47,244 nucleotides of DNA from Candidatus Saganbacteria bacterium (GTDB lineage Bacteria; Margulisbacteria; WOR-1; O2-12-FULL-45-9; XYB2-FULL-48-7): NCBI GenBank assembly GCA_016939335.1, contig JAFGHC010000008.1, positions 1 through 47,244 on the forward strand, in the 5' to 3' direction. Numbering within the stretch: position 1 is the stretch's first letter; each line of letters opens with the position of its first letter. Shown one piece after another: positions 22,641-33,162 of the stretch. Position numbers and translations under genes: made by a program. The notes beneath the pieces are model-generated. The model had not been told where the DNA came from and did not search any database. It saw nothing but the letters and a program-made list of their open reading frames with translations.

Positions 22641-24725
22641 ATGGCGAGAGAGACTGACATAAGTAAATACCGGAACATGGGTTTTGCCGCGCACATTGAC
22701 GCGGGCAAGACGACCACGACCGAGCGCGTCCTCTTTTACAGCGGCCGGCTGCACCGCCTTGGCAACGTTGACGAGGGGAACACCGCCATGGACTGGATGG
22801 TCCAGGAGAAAGAACGCGGCATCACCATCACTTCGGCGGCCACCACCACTTTCTGGCGTGACCACCGGGTCAACATCATCGACACGCCCGGCCACGTCGA
22901 TTTCACCGTCGAGGTCGAGCGCTCGATGCGCGTGCTCGACGGCGTGGTCGTGATCTTCTGCTCCGTCGGCGGCTGCCAGCCGCAGTCGGAGACGGTCTGG
23001 CGGCAGGCGACCCGCTACCAGGTCCCCCGCCTGGCCTTCGTCAATAAGATGGACCGCCTGGGGGCCGATTTCTTCCGGGTGGTGGCCCAGGTCAAGGAAC
23101 GGCTGCTGGTCAACCCGGTCTGCCTCCAGTTGCCGATCGGCGCCGAAGACACTTTCCGGGGGATCATCGATCTGGTGGAGATGGACGCCGTCGTTTACGA
23201 GGATGAATTAGGAATGAAGTTTTCGCGCGCGCCGATCCCCGACGAGCTCAGGGAAAAGGCGCAGGCCTATCGTGAAAAGCTGGTCGAGGCGGCGGCCGAG
23301 TCGAGCGACACGCTGCTCGAGAAATATCTCTCGGCCCACACGCTGACCAAAGAGGAGATCAAGGCGGGGATCAGGCAGGCGACGGTCGAAAGCAAGATCG
23401 TGCCGGTCTGTTGCGGCTCCTCGTTCAAGAACCGCGGCGTTCAGCCCCTGCTTGACGCGATCGTCGATTACCTCCCTTCGCCGCTCGACAAGCGGGCGGT
23501 GACGGGGGTCGATCCCAGGACCGGGGCGGAAAATGACAGGCGCCCGGCGGACGAACAGCCGTTCTCTTCGCTGGCCTTTAAGATCATGACCGATCCCTTT
23601 GTCGGCCGGCTGACCTTTTTCCGCGTTTACTCGGGCGTGCTGACAACTGGCTCTTACATATATAATTCCGTCAAAGGCAAGCGGGAGCGGATCGGGCGGC
23701 TCCTGCAGATGCACGCCAATAAGCGGGAAGAGATCAGCGAGATCCGGGCGGGCGACATCGGCGCCGCGGTCGGCCTGAAGGACACTTCGACCGGCGACAC
23801 GCTCTGCGACGAAGGCAAGCCGATCATCCTGGAAGCGATCCAGTTCCCGGAACCGGTCATCTTCGTGGCGATCGAGCCGAAGACGACCGCCGACCAGGAA
23901 AAACTGGGGCTCTCGCTGGCCAAACTGGCCGAGGAAGACCCGACTTTCCGGATCAAGGGCGATCCCGAGACCGGCCAGACGATCATCTCCGGCATGGGCG
24001 AGCTCCATCTCGAGATCATCGTTGACCGCCTCCTGCGCGAGTTCAAGGTGGAGGCCAACGTCGGCAAGCCGCAGGTCGCTTACAAAGAAACGATCCGCGG
24101 CGCGGCCGAAGCCGAAGGCAAGTTCATCCGCCAGACCGGCGGCCGCGGCCAGTACGGCCACGTCTGGCTCCAGATCGAGCCGCTCGAACCGGGCAAGGGA
24201 TTTGAATTCGTCAACAAGATCGTTGGCGGGACCGTGCCCCGGGAATTCGTCCCGCCGGTCGAGGCCGGCATCAAGGAAGCGATGGCGACCGGCGTGATCG
24301 CCGGCTACCCGGTGATCGACGTGCGCGCCACGCTCTTTGACGGTTCGTACCACGACGTCGACTCGTCGGAGATCGCCTTCAAGATCGCCGCCTCGCTGGG
24401 GTTCAAGGACGCGGTCAGGAAAGCTAAGCCGGTCCTGCTCGAGCCGGTAATGAAGGTCGAGGTCGAGGTGCCCGAGCAGTACATGGGCGACGTGATCGGC
24501 AACCTCTCGAGCCGCCGCGGCCACATCGAAGAGATGGAAGCGCGCGGCGGGATCCAGACGATCAAGGCCAAAGTGCCGCTGGCGACGATGTTCGGTTATT
24601 CGACCGACCTGCGCTCGCTGACCCAGGGGCGCGGCAATTACACGATGGAGTTCAACGAGTACCGCGAGGTGCCGAAAGCGCTGGCCGACCAGCTGATCGA
24701 AAAAGTACAGGGGAAAGAAAAATAA
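22641..24725 (+). CDS. fusA: Elongation factor G
   Basis: Translocation GTPase, 694 aa. G1 is AHIDAGKT (residues 17-24), switch II is DTPGHVDF, G4 is NKMD. Domains II-V follow, with [13 protein letters not shown] in domain IV. The stop TAA is directly followed by the ATG of rpsJ; the tuf gene that usually sits here is absent. Confidence 0.98.
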   Translation: MARETDISKYRNMGFAAHIDAGKTTTTERVLFYSGRLHRLGNVDEGNTAMDWMVQEKERGITITSAATTTFWRDHRVNIIDTPGHVDFTVEVERSMRVLDGVVVIFCSVGGCQPQSETVWRQATRYQVPRLAFVNKMDRLGADFFRVVAQVKERLLVNPVCLQLPIGAEDTFRGIIDLVEMDAVVYEDELGMKFSRAPIPDELREKAQAYREKLVEAAAESSDTLLEKYLSAHTLTKEEIKAGIRQATVESKIVPVCCGSSFKNRGVQPLLDAIVDYLPSPLDKRAVTGVDPRTGAENDRRPADEQPFSSLAFKIMTDPFVGRLTFFRVYSGVLTTGSYIYNSVKGKRERIGRLLQMHANKREEISEIRAGDIGAAVGLKDTSTGDTLCDEGKPIILEAIQFPEPVIFVAIEPKTTADQEKLGLSLAKLAEEDPTFRIKGDPETGQTIISGMGELHLEIIVDRLLREFKVEANVGKPQVAYKETIRGAAEAEGKFIRQTGGRGQYGHVWLQIEPLEPGKGFEFVNKIVGGTVPREFVPPVEAGIKEAMATGVIAGYPVIDVRATLFDGSYHDVDSSEIAFKIAASLGFKDAVRKAKPVLLEPVMKVEVEVPEQYMGDVIGNLSSRRGHIEEMEARGGIQTIKAKVPLATMFGYSTDLRSLTQGRGNYTMEFNEYREVPKALADQLIEKVQGKEK

Positions 24726-25037
24726 ATGATTAAACAAAGGATACGGATCAAATTAAAAAGCTACGACCACCGGGTGCTCGACCAGTCGGCGGTCAAGATC
24801 GTGGACACCGCCAAGCGGGCGGGGGCGCTGGTCTCCGGCCCGGTGCCGCTGCCGACCGACATCCAGAAATACTGCGTGCTCCGCTCGCCGCACGTCGACA
24901 AAAAGTCGCGCGAGCATTTCGAGATGCGCACGCACAAGCGCCTGATCGATATCCTCGATCCGCCGCCGCAGACGGTCGACGCGCTGATGCAGCTCGACCT
25001 GCCGGCCGGCGTGGACATCGAAATAAAGATGGATTAA
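24726..25037 (+). CDS. rpsJ: 30S ribosomal protein S10
   Basis: S10 (103 aa), also the NusE partner of NusG/NusB in antitermination. It contains [25 protein letters not shown] and [19 protein letters not shown]. It is the first gene of the S10 set, here fused to the str set without a gap. Confidence 0.98.
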   Translation: MIKQRIRIKLKSYDHRVLDQSAVKIVDTAKRAGALVSGPVPLPTDIQKYCVLRSPHVDKKSREHFEMRTHKRLIDILDPPPQTVDALMQLDLPAGVDIEIKMD

Positions 25038-25040
25038 ATA

Positions 25041-25589
25041 ATGATAGGCATTTTAGGCAAGAAAAAGGGAATGACCCAGATATTCGACGAGAACGGCCGC
25101 CTGCACGGCGTCACGGTCGTCGAGGCCGGGCCGTGCCCGGTCACCCAGATCAAGACGGAGGAAAAAGACGGTTACGCCGCGCTGCAGCTCGGCTTCGGCA
25201 AGAAGCGCCGGGAGGTCCGCCTGGAAAAGTCCGGCGACTACCAGCCGGGCCAGGAGCTCAAGGTCGACCTATTCAAGGTTGGCGACGTGGTCAAGGTTTC
25301 CGGCTACTCGGTCGGCAAGGGCTTTGCCGGCAACGTCAAAAGATTCCACACCCACCGCGGGCCGATGACCCACGGTTCCAAGTCGCACCGGATCCCCGGC
25401 TCGAGCGGCTCCGGCACGACCCCGGGGCGGGTGTTCAAAGGACGCAAGATGCCGGGGCGTCTCGGCGGAGGGATGGTCACGGTCAAGAGTCTGACGGTCG
25501 TCCAGGTCATCCCGGAAAAGAACTTGCTTTTGCTCAAGGGTGCGGTCCCCGGCAAGGCGGGAAATCTGGTTTTGGTCAGGAAAGGATAA
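25041..25589 (+). CDS. rplC: 50S ribosomal protein L3
   Basis: L3 (182 aa), somewhat shorter than the usual 205-215 aa because the region around residues 60-80 is reduced. [19 protein letters not shown] and the basic loop near the peptidyl transferase centre ([20 protein letters not shown]) are conserved. It ends against the rplD ATG. Confidence 0.97.
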   Translation: MIGILGKKKGMTQIFDENGRLHGVTVVEAGPCPVTQIKTEEKDGYAALQLGFGKKRREVRLEKSGDYQPGQELKVDLFKVGDVVKVSGYSVGKGFAGNVKRFHTHRGPMTHGSKSHRIPGSSGSGTTPGRVFKGRKMPGRLGGGMVTVKSLTVVQVIPEKNLLLLKGAVPGKAGNLVLVRKG

Positions 25590-26168
25590 ATGGCACAGTT
25601 AACAGAAAAGATCTTTAACGAAGAGAAGAACGCCGCGGTCGTTCACGAAGCGGTCCGCTGGTACCTGGCTTCGCGCCGGCAGGGGACCCACTCGGCCCTG
25701 ACCCGGACCGAAGTGACCGGCGGCGGCAAGAAGCCGTGGCAGCAGAAGGGGACCGGCCGGGCGCGCGCCGGCAGCAACCGCTCGCCGCTCTGGCGGAAAG
25801 GCGGGGTCGTCTTCCCGCCCAAGCCGCGCGACCATTCGTACGAGCTGCCGAAGAAGATGCGCAAACTGGCGGTGCGGGTGCTGCTCTCCGAGCTGAACCG
25901 CGGCGGGCGGGTCATCCTCTCCGACGCCCTCAAGCTGGCGCAGCCCAAGGCGAAGGCCGGGGCGGCGTTCCTGAAAGAGCTGAAGGTCGGCGGCTCGGTC
26001 CTTATCGTCCTGGGGGCGGAGAACCCGGCGTTTGAGCGCGGCGTGCGGAATATTTCCGGCGTCACGGTCATGCTGTCCAAGGACCTCAACGTTTACGACC
26101 TGGCCAAGGCCGACTGGCTGATCGTTGAAAAGCCGGCGGTCGAACAGTTAAAGGGAAGGTTAAGCTAA
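25590..26168 (+). CDS. rplD: 50S ribosomal protein L4
   Basis: L4 (192 aa) lines the exit tunnel and in some bacteria represses the S10 operon. The long tunnel loop KKPWQQKGTGRARAGSNRSP is diagnostic. It begins directly after the rplC stop. No L4-type leader was seen upstream of rpsJ, as expected in a fused cluster. Confidence 0.97.
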   Translation: MAQLTEKIFNEEKNAAVVHEAVRWYLASRRQGTHSALTRTEVTGGGKKPWQQKGTGRARAGSNRSPLWRKGGVVFPPKPRDHSYELPKKMRKLAVRVLLSELNRGGRVILSDALKLAQPKAKAGAAFLKELKVGGSVLIVLGAENPAFERGVRNISGVTVMLSKDLNVYDLAKADWLIVEKPAVEQLKGRLS

Positions 26169-26169
26169 G

Positions 26170-26451
26170 ATGGACTTGAGTCAGGTGATCATTGAACAGC
26201 TGGTGACCGAAAAATCGGTGGCCGAGCGGGCGCTGGCGCGTTACGTTTTTAAGGTCAACCTGAAGGCGAACAAGCTGTCGGTCAAGCAGGCGGTCGAAAA
26301 GTTCTTCAGGGTCAAGGTCGCAGCTGTTAACACCAGCTATGTCCGCCCGAAACAGCGGACGATGGGCCGGTCGCTCGGCCGGACCGAGCGCTGGAAAAAA
26401 GCTTACGTCACGCTCGCCAGAGGCCAGAAGATACAGGAGCTCGAAGCATAA
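26170..26451 (+). CDS. rplW: 50S ribosomal protein L23
   Basis: L23 (93 aa) is at the exit-tunnel mouth and is the docking site for trigger factor and SRP. VTEKSVAERALARYVFKVN and the basic tail segment PKQRTMGRSLGRTERWKKAYV fit the family. It overlaps rplB by one base. Confidence 0.96.
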   Translation: MDLSQVIIEQLVTEKSVAERALARYVFKVNLKANKLSVKQAVEKFFRVKVAAVNTSYVRPKQRTMGRSLGRTERWKKAYVTLARGQKIQELEA

Positions 26452-27278
26452 TGGCGCTTAAGCAGATGAATCCCCGGAGCCCGGGGCAGCGGTTCCGGAT
26501 CGCTGACGATTATTCGGACATTACCAAGGGTTTTCCGGAGAAGAAACTCCTGGCCAAGCGGCACCAGAAGTCGGGCCGGGACTGGCGCGGCTTTGTCTCG
26601 ATGCGCCACCGCGGCGGCGGCAACAAGAAGCATTACCGGATCATCGATTTCCAGCGGAGCAAGGACGGCGTAATGGCGCAGGTGCTCGGGATCGAGTACG
26701 ACCCGAACCGCAACTGCCGGATCGCCCTGCTGGAATATGCCGACAAGGAGCGGAGCTATATCCTGGCGCCGCTCGGTCTCGCCGTGGGCGATAAGGTCTC
26801 GTCCGGTCCCGGGGCAGACATCCGGCCGGGCAACGCCCTGCCGCTTTCGGCCGTCCCGATCGGCACCACCGTGCACAACGTGGAGCTCGAGCCGGGGCGC
26901 GGCGGCAAACTGGCCCGCGCGGCCGGCGCCGGGCTGGTGCTGCTGGCCAAAGAGGCCGGTTACGCGATCGTCAAAATGCCGTCGGGCGAGCAGCGGATGA
27001 TCGGCGTTAACTGCCGGGCGACCGTCGGCCAGGTCGGTAATCTCGATTTCCAGAACGTCGTGCTCGGCAAGGCGGGCAAGCGGCGGCATCTGGGCCGGCG
27101 GCCCGAGGTGCGCGGCGTCGTCATGAATCCCTGCGACCATCCGCACGGCGGGGGCGAAGGGAAATCCGGCATCGGCCACGTGGCGCCGCTGACGCCGTGG
27201 GGCAAGCCGACGCTCGGCAAAAAGACCCGCAAGCCGCGCCGGCGGAGCGACCGGTTCATCTTAACGAGGAGGAAATAA
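26451..27278 (+). CDS. rplB: 50S ribosomal protein L2
   Basis: L2 (275 aa), needed for peptidyl transferase centre assembly. It shows [35 protein letters not shown], and the conserved C-terminal [17 protein letters not shown]. It shares one base with the rpsS start (TAATG). Confidence 0.98.
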   Translation: MALKQMNPRSPGQRFRIADDYSDITKGFPEKKLLAKRHQKSGRDWRGFVSMRHRGGGNKKHYRIIDFQRSKDGVMAQVLGIEYDPNRNCRIALLEYADKERSYILAPLGLAVGDKVSSGPGADIRPGNALPLSAVPIGTTVHNVELEPGRGGKLARAAGAGLVLLAKEAGYAIVKMPSGEQRMIGVNCRATVGQVGNLDFQNVVLGKAGKRRHLGRRPEVRGVVMNPCDHPHGGGEGKSGIGHVAPLTPWGKPTLGKKTRKPRRRSDRFILTRRK

Positions 27279-27562
27279 TGGGACGCTCGGTCAAGAAAGG
27301 CCCGCATATCGACGAGAAATTGCTGCGCAAGATCCAGAAGATGGAATTGAGCAAGGAGAAGAAGATCATCAAGACCTGGGCGCGCAGCTCGACCATCATT
27401 CCGGAGATGGTCGGGTACACGTTCGCCGTGCACAACGGGATCAAGCACATCCCGGTTTACATTAATGAGAACATGATCGGGCACAAGCTGGGCGAGTTCG
27501 CTCACACGCGGGTCTTCCGCGGCCACAGCGCGCCGACCGACAAGTCGACGACGCTGACTTAA
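27278..27562 (+). CDS. rpsS: 30S ribosomal protein S19
   Basis: S19 (94 aa). [19 protein letters not shown], the [11 protein letters not shown] motif and the C-terminal [17 protein letters not shown] are typical. ATG 27278 with GAGGAGG upstream is the right start; the in-frame extension into rplB is not. Confidence 0.97.
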   Translation: MGRSVKKGPHIDEKLLRKIQKMELSKEKKIIKTWARSSTIIPEMVGYTFAVHNGIKHIPVYINENMIGHKLGEFAHTRVFRGHSAPTDKSTTLT

Positions 27563-27595
27563 AAAATAAAAGATAAAAAATAAAATATAAAAAAT
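27560..27595 (+). repeat. A/T-only word repeat before rplV
   Basis: After the rpsS stop comes a purely A/T-rich stretch of imperfect AAAATAAAAGAT words (one G in about 33 bases), in striking contrast to the G+C-rich neighbours. It separates rpsS and rplV and removes any Shine-Dalgarno sequence from rplV. It looks like a single-arm member of the short-word repeat class. Confidence 0.6.
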
Positions 27596-27943
27596 ATGGT
27601 AACAATAAAAGCAAAAGCGAAATGGGTAAAAAGTTCCGACCGCAAGCTCGGCCGGGTGATGGAACTGGTGCGCGGCAAGCCGGCGCTCGAGGCGCTGACG
27701 ATCCTCAGGTTCCGGCCGCAGAAAGGCGCCCGTATTTTGGAGAAAGTGCTGAAAGCGGCGGTGGCCAACGCCAAGAACAATTTCAAGCTCGACGAGCACA
27801 GTTTGCTGGTCAAGGAAGTCTACGCCAATAAGGGCATTATTATGCGGCGTTTTCAACCGCGCGCCCGCGGGCGGGCATTCCCGATCAAGAAGAAGACCAG
27901 CCACGTGACGGTCTGCTTGAGTCCGGGGGAGGAAAAGCAATAA
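27596..27943 (+). CDS. rplV: 50S ribosomal protein L22
   Basis: L22 (115 aa), exit-tunnel protein. It has [20 protein letters not shown], the long beta hairpin region [20 protein letters not shown] and the final HVTVCLS. The start lacks a Shine-Dalgarno sequence because the A/T-only repeat lies directly upstream, so initiation may depend on an unstructured A-rich leader. It overlaps rpsC by one base. Confidence 0.97.
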   Translation: MVTIKAKAKWVKSSDRKLGRVMELVRGKPALEALTILRFRPQKGARILEKVLKAAVANAKNNFKLDEHSLLVKEVYANKGIIMRRFQPRARGRAFPIKKKTSHVTVCLSPGEEKQ

Positions 27944-28635
27944 TGGGACAAAAGATACATCCGAAGGGCTTGCGGCTGGGGATCATCGAGGGCTGGGAAA
28001 GCTTCTGGTACGCGAGCGATCAGGAATTCGGCAAGTTCCTGATCGAGGACACGGAGATCAGGAAATATCTCAAGCAAAATCTTTATAAAGCCGGGATCGC
28101 CCGGCTGGTCATCAGCCGCAAGGCCAACCAGATCGAAGTTGATCTGTACACGGCCAAGCCCGGCCTGATCATCGGCAAGGGGGGCAAGGAAGTGGCGGCG
28201 ATCAGGGAAGACCTGACCCGGCGCTTCGGCAAAACGGTCCAGCTCAACGTGCATGAAGAGCCGAACCCCGAGGCTTCGGCCCAGCTGGTGGCGGAGAACA
28301 TCGCCGGCCAGCTGGAGCGCCGGATCTCGTTCCGCCGCGCCATGAAGCAGTCGGTCTCGCGCGCTTTGCGCTCGGGAGCGAAAGGGGTCAAGGTCATGTG
28401 CGGCGGCCGCCTCGACGGCGCCGAGATCGCCCGTTCCGAATGGTATCGCATGGGCCGGGTCCCCCTGCACACGCTGCGGGCCAAGATCGATTACGGTTTC
28501 TCCGAAGCGATGACGCTGTACGGCAAGATCGGCATCAAGTGCTGGGTCTACAAGGGCGATATTCTGCCGGCGGTCAAGGCGAAGGATAAGGAGAAGGTAT
28601 TGAATGGCACTGGTACCAAAGAAAACCAAGTTTAG
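27943..28635 (+). CDS. rpsC: 30S ribosomal protein S3
   Basis: S3 (230 aa) at the mRNA entry channel. [14 protein letters not shown], the KH-domain [17 protein letters not shown] and the C-terminal [22 protein letters not shown] are present. It overlaps the rplP start by 32 nt, an unusually long overlap for this cluster. Confidence 0.98.
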   Translation: MGQKIHPKGLRLGIIEGWESFWYASDQEFGKFLIEDTEIRKYLKQNLYKAGIARLVISRKANQIEVDLYTAKPGLIIGKGGKEVAAIREDLTRRFGKTVQLNVHEEPNPEASAQLVAENIAGQLERRISFRRAMKQSVSRALRSGAKGVKVMCGGRLDGAEIARSEWYRMGRVPLHTLRAKIDYGFSEAMTLYGKIGIKCWVYKGDILPAVKAKDKEKVLNGTGTKENQV

Positions 28636-29014
28636 GAAACATCAGCGCGGGCGGCTGCGCGGCCAGGCGGCCGGCGGGGCGACGCTCAGCTTCGGCGAGT
28701 TCGGCCTGCAGTCGACCGAATGCGGCTACTTGACGACCAATCAGGTGGAAGCGGCGCGCAAATCGCTGGCGCATTATTTCAAGCGGGGCGGCAAGATCTG
28801 GCTGCGCGTTTTTGCCGACAAGATCTTCTCCGCGCGCGCGGCCGAGACCCGCATGGGCGGGGGCAAAGGGGCGCCGGCCAAGTTCGTGGCGCCGGTCAAA
28901 CGCGGGCACGTGATCTTCGAGGTCGCCGGCGTGACGCCGGAAGAAGCGGCCGCGGCCCTGCGGCTGGCCGGCCACAAGCTGCCGCTGGCGACCAGAATGG
29001 TGAGTAAATTATGA
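28604..29014 (+). CDS. rplP: 50S ribosomal protein L16
   Basis: L16 (136 aa) near the A-site t[21 protein letters not shown], the loop [19 protein letters not shown] and [14 protein letters not shown] are diagnostic. The ATG is inside the end of rpsC; it gives the canonical N terminus, so the overlap is real. Confidence 0.97.
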   Translation: MALVPKKTKFRKHQRGRLRGQAAGGATLSFGEFGLQSTECGYLTTNQVEAARKSLAHYFKRGGKIWLRVFADKIFSARAAETRMGGGKGAPAKFVAPVKRGHVIFEVAGVTPEEAAAALRLAGHKLPLATRMVSKL

Positions 29015-29223
29015 AGGCGAAGGAATTAAAGGCGCTGAAAGAACAAACGGTTGACGAACTGAAGCGCCGGGCGGACGAGCTGCGGCGCGAATACCTGGGC
29101 GCGCGGCTGCAGCACGCCGGCCAGCAGCTCAAGAACCCGCTCAAGCTGCGCCAGCTGCGGCGCGCTATCGCCCGGGTGCTGACGGTCATCAATGAGAAAA
29201 GCCGCAAACCGGAGGTAAAATAA
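29011..29223 (+). CDS. rpmC: 50S ribosomal protein L29
   Basis: L29 (70 aa), a two-helix protein near the tunnel exit. [20 protein letters not shown] and the second helix NPLKLRQLRRAIARVLTVI fit. It overlaps rplP by ATGA and abuts rpsQ. Confidence 0.96.
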   Translation: MKAKELKALKEQTVDELKRRADELRREYLGARLQHAGQQLKNPLKLRQLRRAIARVLTVINEKSRKPEVK

Positions 29224-29484
29224 GTGGCACAGGGAAAAACGAAAATCAGGACGGGCGTGGTCGTTTCCGATAAGATGAAGAAAACGGTGGTGGTGCGGGT
29301 GGAACGGGTCTTCCGCCACCCGCTTTACAATAAAGTGTTGAAAAGCGCCGAGAAATTCAAGGCGCATGACGCGGCCGGAGAATGCAAGGTCGGCGACCGG
29401 GTCGAGATCATGGAATGCCGCCCGCTTTCGGCCGATAAGCGCTGGCGCGTGGTCAGGAGGTTAGGTCTTGATTCAAAATCGTAG
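29224..29484 (+). CDS. rpsQ: 30S ribosomal protein S17
   Basis: S17 (86 aa), a primary 16S rRNA-binding OB-fold protein. [38 protein letters not shown] and [16 protein letters not shown] are typical. The start is GTG directly after the rpmC stop. The end overlaps rplN by 17 nt. Confidence 0.97.
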   Translation: MAQGKTKIRTGVVVSDKMKKTVVVRVERVFRHPLYNKVLKSAEKFKAHDAAGECKVGDRVEIMECRPLSADKRWRVVRRLGLDSKS

Positions 29485-29836
29485 CATTGTCACGGTCGCC
29501 GACAACTCCGGCGCCCGCACCTTGATGGTGATCCGCTGCCTGGGCGGCAGCAACCGCCAGTACGCCGGCATCGGCGATATGATCGTCGGCGTCGTCAAGG
29601 AGGCGCTGCCCAACATGGCGGTCAAGGACGGCGAGATCGTTTTCGGCGTGGTCGTCCGCGTGCGCAAGCCGTTGCGCCGGCCCGACGGTTCCTATGTGGC
29701 CTTCGACGACAACGCGGTCGTGGTGATCACCGAGGACAAGAACCCGCGCGGCACCCGGGTCTTTGGCCCGGTCGCGCGCGAGCTCAGGGAAAAAGAGTAC
29801 ATGAAAATAATTTCACTGGCGCCCGAGGTGGTTTAA
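29468..29836 (+). CDS. rplN: 50S ribosomal protein L14
   Basis: L14 (122 aa, standard length). It starts from TTG 29468 inside rpsQ and reads [20 protein letters not shown], the canonical N terminus. [14 protein letters not shown] and [14 protein letters not shown] are also conserved. It opens the spc set with no gap from the S10 set. Confidence 0.97.
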   Translation: MIQNRSIVTVADNSGARTLMVIRCLGGSNRQYAGIGDMIVGVVKEALPNMAVKDGEIVFGVVVRVRKPLRRPDGSYVAFDDNAVVVITEDKNPRGTRVFGPVARELREKEYMKIISLAPEVV

Positions 29837-29842
29837 GGTTTA

Positions 29843-30190
29843 ATGAGAAATTCGAAATTCGAGAATCGAAATCCGAAAATAAAGATCAAGAAGGGCGATA
29901 CGGTGCTGGTCCTGGCCGGCCGGAACAAAGGGAAGCGGGCCAAAGTTATCAACGTGGCGGCCAAGAGCGGCCGCTTGACCGTCGAAGGGGTCAATGTCGC
30001 CAAGCGGCACCAGCGCCCGACCCGGACTTTCCAGGGCGGGATCATCGAAAAGCCGCTCCCCATGCCGGTCGGCAAGGTGATGCTGGTCTGCCCGCGCTGC
30101 AGCGAACCGACCCGCGTCGCCCTGACCGAGAGCGAAGGGCGGCACGTGCGCCGCTGCAAAAAATGCGAAGAGATCGTTGATAAGGTATAA
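29843..30190 (+). CDS. rplX: 50S ribosomal protein L24, N terminus encoded by a repeat
   Basis: L24 (115 aa), an assembly-initiating KOW protein. KKGDTVLVLAGRNKGKRAKVI is the KOW motif, and GGIIEKPLPMPVGKVMLVCP and a CPRC...CKKC knuckle follow. Residues 2-12 (RNSKFENRNPK) are translated from a TTCGAA-word repeat of the miaB type, so the first dozen residues are repeat-derived, in place of the usual short start. Confidence 0.96.
   Translation: MRNSKFENRNPKIKIKKGDTVLVLAGRNKGKRAKVINVAAKSGRLTVEGVNVAKRHQRPTRTFQGGIIEKPLPMPVGKVMLVCPRCSEPTRVALTESEGRHVRRCKKCEEIVDKV
29848..29879 (+). repeat. TTCGAA-word repeat forming the start of rplX
   Basis: AAATTCGAAATTCGAGAATC and GAAATCCGAAAA continue one another: four imperfect copies of the TTCGAAA word directly after the rplX ATG, in frame. 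It is a single arm with no complementary arm nearby. Confidence 0.75.
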
Positions 30191-30193
30191 ACC

Positions 30194-30739
30194 ATGACGG
30201 AATTGAAAAAACGTTACGATAAGGAAATAGTGCCGAAGCTGATGAAGGAGCGGGGCTACCAGAACCGGATGCAGGTCCCCCGCCTGGTCAAGCTGGTGAT
30301 CAACCGCGGCGTGGGCGAAGCGCGCGACAACGCCAAGGCGATCGACGTCTCGGCCGCCGAGCTGTCCGCCATCACCGGCCAGAAGCCGCTGGTGACCTTG
30401 AGCAAAAAGGCGATCTCGGCTTTCCATCTCAAGGGGAACATTCCGATCGGCCTCAAAGTCACTCTGCGCGGCGGCCGGATGTACGAGTTCCTCAACAAAT
30501 TCATCAACCTCTGCCTGCCCAAGATCAGGGACTTCAAGGGGGTCAGCCTCAGATCGTTTGACGGCCGGGGAAACTACACGCTCGGGGTGCGCGAGCAGCT
30601 GATCTTCCCGGAGATCGATTACGAAAAAGTCGACCGGGTCCGCGGCCTGGACATCACGTTTGTCACTTCGGCGCCGACTGACGACGAGGCGCGGGCGCTG
30701 CTTGAAGCGCTCGGCCTGCCGTTCCGGCCCGGGGTCTAA
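30194..30739 (+). CDS. rplE: 50S ribosomal protein L5
   Basis: L5 (181 aa) of the central protuberance, binding 5S r[59 protein letters not shown] and the C-terminal [20 protein letters not shown] fit closely. Confidence 0.97.
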   Translation: MTELKKRYDKEIVPKLMKERGYQNRMQVPRLVKLVINRGVGEARDNAKAIDVSAAELSAITGQKPLVTLSKKAISAFHLKGNIPIGLKVTLRGGRMYEFLNKFINLCLPKIRDFKGVSLRSFDGRGNYTLGVREQLIFPEIDYEKVDRVRGLDITFVTSAPTDDEARALLEALGLPFRPGV

Positions 30740-30750
30740 AGGGAGATAAA

Positions 30751-30936
30751 ATGGCAAAAACAAGCTGGTGGAATCGATTGAAGCGCGAGCCGAAGTTCGC
30801 CACGCGCCGGAAAACGCGCTGCGCGGTCTGCGGCCGGGCGCGCGGCTATCTCAGGAAGTTCAATCTCTGCCGCATCTGTTTCCGGAACCTGGCCCACAAA
30901 GGCCAGATCCCCGGCGTGACCAAGTCGAGCTGGTAA
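30751..30936 (+). CDS. rpsN: 30S ribosomal protein S14, zinc-binding type
   Basis: S14 (61 aa) of the short type Z form. [19 protein letters not shown] is followed by [20 protein letters not shown], holding the four zinc cysteines, and the invariant end GVTKSSW. The AGGGAG binding site lies upstream. Confidence 0.98.
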   Translation: MAKTSWWNRLKREPKFATRRKTRCAVCGRARGYLRKFNLCRICFRNLAHKGQIPGVTKSSW

Positions 30937-30946
30937 GGAGTAAAAA

Positions 30947-31336
30947 ATGGATTCAATTGCCGATATGTTGATCAGGACCCTTAACGCGCAGCGGGTCAGA
31001 AAAGAGTCGGTCGATCTGCCTCATTCCCGGATCAAGGAGGCGATCGCCCGGATCATGCTGGCCGAAGGCTATCTGGCCAGGGTCGATTCGTTCGCCCGGT
31101 TGAACAAAAAGTTCCTGCGCCTCGGCTTTAAATATCCGGCCGACCGGAGTTTTTTGATCTCCGGTCTGCGGCGGGTCAGCACGCCGGGCCGCCGCGTTTA
31201 CGTCGGCAAGGACAAACTGCCGCGGGTCCGCGCCGGTTTCGGCACGGCGATCATTTCGACTTCAAAAGGCTTGATGACGGACGAGCAGGCGCGCGGGCGG
31301 AAGCTCGGCGGCGAGGTCGTCTGTTACATTTGGTAA
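30947..31336 (+). CDS. rpsH: 30S ribosomal protein S8
   Basis: S8 (129 aa), a central-domain assembly protein and spc repressor in E. coli. It has DSIADMLIRTLNAQRVRKES, RRVSTPGRRVYV and the C-terminal GFGTAIISTSKGLMTDEQAR. Preceded by AAGGAG. Confidence 0.97.
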   Translation: MDSIADMLIRTLNAQRVRKESVDLPHSRIKEAIARIMLAEGYLARVDSFARLNKKFLRLGFKYPADRSFLISGLRRVSTPGRRVYVGKDKLPRVRAGFGTAIISTSKGLMTDEQARGRKLGGEVVCYIW

Positions 31337-31353
31337 GGAGATAGGTCAGTTAA

Positions 31354-31911
31354 ATGGGCAGAATAGGCAAGAGAGCGTTAGCGATCCCCGGCGGCGTTGA
31401 CGTCAAGGTGACGGACGGCGCCATTGAGGTCAAAGGGCCGAAAGGCGTCTTGAAGCAGGCGTATGACGGGCGGGTGGCGATCAAGGTCGAGGGGGGCAAG
31501 GTCATGACCCTGACGGACGGCAGCGACAAAGAGTCGCTCTCGCTGCAGGGCCTGTACAACAGTCTGCTCAAGAACATGCTCACCGGCGTGACCGCCGGCT
31601 TCGAAAAAGAGCTGGAAATGATCGGCGTCGGCTATCGCGCCCAGATGCAGGGAAAGAAATTGCTGCTGCTGGCCGGCTTTTCCCATCCGGTCGAGTTCGA
31701 GCCCCCGGCCGGCATCGAGTTTGCCGTGGCGGGGACCAACAAGATCAAGATCAAAGGGGCCGACCGCCAGCTGGTCGGCCAGGTCGCGGCCAATATCCGG
31801 GCCGCCCGCACCGTCGAGCCTTACAAAGGCAAAGGGATAAAGTATGCCGGTGAATTTGTCAGGCGCAAGGCCGGCAAGGCGGCCAAAGCGACCACCGGAG
31901 GAGGGGCTTAA
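31354..31911 (+). CDS. rplF: 50S ribosomal protein L6
   Basis: L6 (185 aa), made of two similar alpha/beta domains, near the factor-binding site. MGRIGKRALAIPGGVDVKVT, IEVKGPKGVLKQ and the late motif NIRAARTVEPYKGKGIKYAG are typical. A short Ala/Lys/Gly tail (GKAAKATTGGGA) extends the usual end slightly. Confidence 0.97.
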   Translation: MGRIGKRALAIPGGVDVKVTDGAIEVKGPKGVLKQAYDGRVAIKVEGGKVMTLTDGSDKESLSLQGLYNSLLKNMLTGVTAGFEKELEMIGVGYRAQMQGKKLLLLAGFSHPVEFEPPAGIEFAVAGTNKIKIKGADRQLVGQVAANIRAARTVEPYKGKGIKYAGEFVRRKAGKAAKATTGGGA

Positions 31912-31914
31912 ACG

Positions 31915-32226
31915 ATGAGAAAGAAAAATATCCTGGGCAGCGCCGAGCGCCCGCGCCTGGCGGCGCGCCGCGCGCTCAAGAACATTTCCGCCCAGCTGAT
32001 CGATGACGCGGCCGGCCGCACGCTGGCCGCCGCTTCGACGGTGGGAAAGAAAGCGGTCAAACAGGGCGGCAATATCGCGGCCGCCAAGGTCATCGGCAAG
32101 CTGATCGCCGAACGGGCACTGGCCAAGGGGATCAAACGCGTGGTCTTCGACCGCGGCGCTTCGCTCTATCACGGCCGGATCAAGGCCCTGGCCGAAGCGG
32201 CGCGTGAAGGAGGCTTGGAGTTCTAA
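31915..32226 (+). CDS. rplR: 50S ribosomal protein L18
   Basis: L18 (103 aa), a 5S rRNA-binding protein, a little shorter than the common 115-120 aa because the N-terminal tail is trimmed. [20 protein letters not shown], and [20 protein letters not shown] near the end, are family features. It overlaps rpsE by one base. Confidence 0.96.
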   Translation: MRKKNILGSAERPRLAARRALKNISAQLIDDAAGRTLAAASTVGKKAVKQGGNIAAAKVIGKLIAERALAKGIKRVVFDRGASLYHGRIKALAEAAREGGLEF

Positions 32227-32744
32227 TGGCAAGGGAAAACCAGCGGGATTATAACCGGGATTCCGAATACAAAGAAAAAGTCGTCAACATCGCCCGCGTG
32301 ACCAAGGTGGTCAAGGGAGGCAAGAAGATGGGCTTCCGCGCCGTGGTGGTCGTCGGCGACATGAAGGCCAAGGTCGGCCTGGGGATCGGCAAGGCGGCCG
32401 AAGTTTCCGCCGCGATCCGCAAGGGTGTTGAGGCCGGTAAAAAAGGGCTGCTTGAAGTGCCGCTTCAGTCGGGAACGATCCCGCACGACGTGCTCGGCCG
32501 GTTCTCGGCCAGCCTGGTCGTCTTGCGGCCGGCGCCCAAGGGGACCGGCGTCATCGCCGGCGGCGCGGTGCGCACGATCCTGGAACTCTGCGGCGTCAAG
32601 AATATCGTCGCCAAATCGCTCGGCTCGGCCAATCCGATCAACGTGGCGCGGGCGACCCTTTCCGCGCTCGGCTCGCTTAAAAAACTGGAGACACTCGCCT
32701 TCCAGCGGGGCAAGGAACCGAAAGTGGATTATGTTGAAGCTTAA
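32226..32744 (+). CDS. rpsE: 30S ribosomal protein S5
   Basis: S5 (172 aa), involved in decoding fidelity. [40 protein letters not shown] and [20 protein letters not shown] are conserved. rpmD (L30), which normally follows, is missing; rplO starts 14 nt before the end of rpsE. Confidence 0.98.
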   Translation: MARENQRDYNRDSEYKEKVVNIARVTKVVKGGKKMGFRAVVVVGDMKAKVGLGIGKAAEVSAAIRKGVEAGKKGLLEVPLQSGTIPHDVLGRFSASLVVLRPAPKGTGVIAGGAVRTILELCGVKNIVAKSLGSANPINVARATLSALGSLKKLETLAFQRGKEPKVDYVEA

Positions 32745-33162
32745 CGAACTGAAACCGGCCCGCGGCGCGCGCCACAAAAAGAAACGGGTGGCGCGCGGCA
32801 CCGGTTCCGGCCGGGGCAAGACCGCCGGCCGCGGGCACAAGGGGCAAAAGAGCCGCTCGGGCGGGACCAAGGGGATCCGCTTCGAGGGGGGCCAGACGCC
32901 GCTCTACCGGCGGCTGCCCAAACGCGGCTTCAAGAATTATCCTTTCAAGAAGGAATACGCCATTTTTAATCTTGGCCAGCTCGACAAGATCCCGGCCCAG
33001 CCGGCCGGCCTGGTCAAAGTGCTGGGCGGAGGCGAACTTAAAGAAGCGAAGACCGTTTCGGCGCATAAATTCAGCGCTTCGGCCAGGAAAAAGATCGAAG
33101 CGGCCGGCGGCAAGTGCGTTGTTTTAGGGCAAGCCGCGCCAGCGGGTGAGGGCAAAGGGTAA
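32731..33162 (+). CDS. rplO: 50S ribosomal protein L15
   Basis: L15 (143 aa). ATG 32731 gives [20 protein letters not shown], the canonical start, followed by [20 protein letters not shown] and [10 protein letters not shown]. The frame is open upstream inside rpsE, but that part is only a shadow. It ends exactly against the secY start. Confidence 0.97.
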   Translation: MLKLNELKPARGARHKKKRVARGTGSGRGKTAGRGHKGQKSRSGGTKGIRFEGGQTPLYRRLPKRGFKNYPFKKEYAIFNLGQLDKIPAQPAGLVKVLGGGELKEAKTVSAHKFSASARKKIEAAGGKCVVLGQAAPAGEGKG

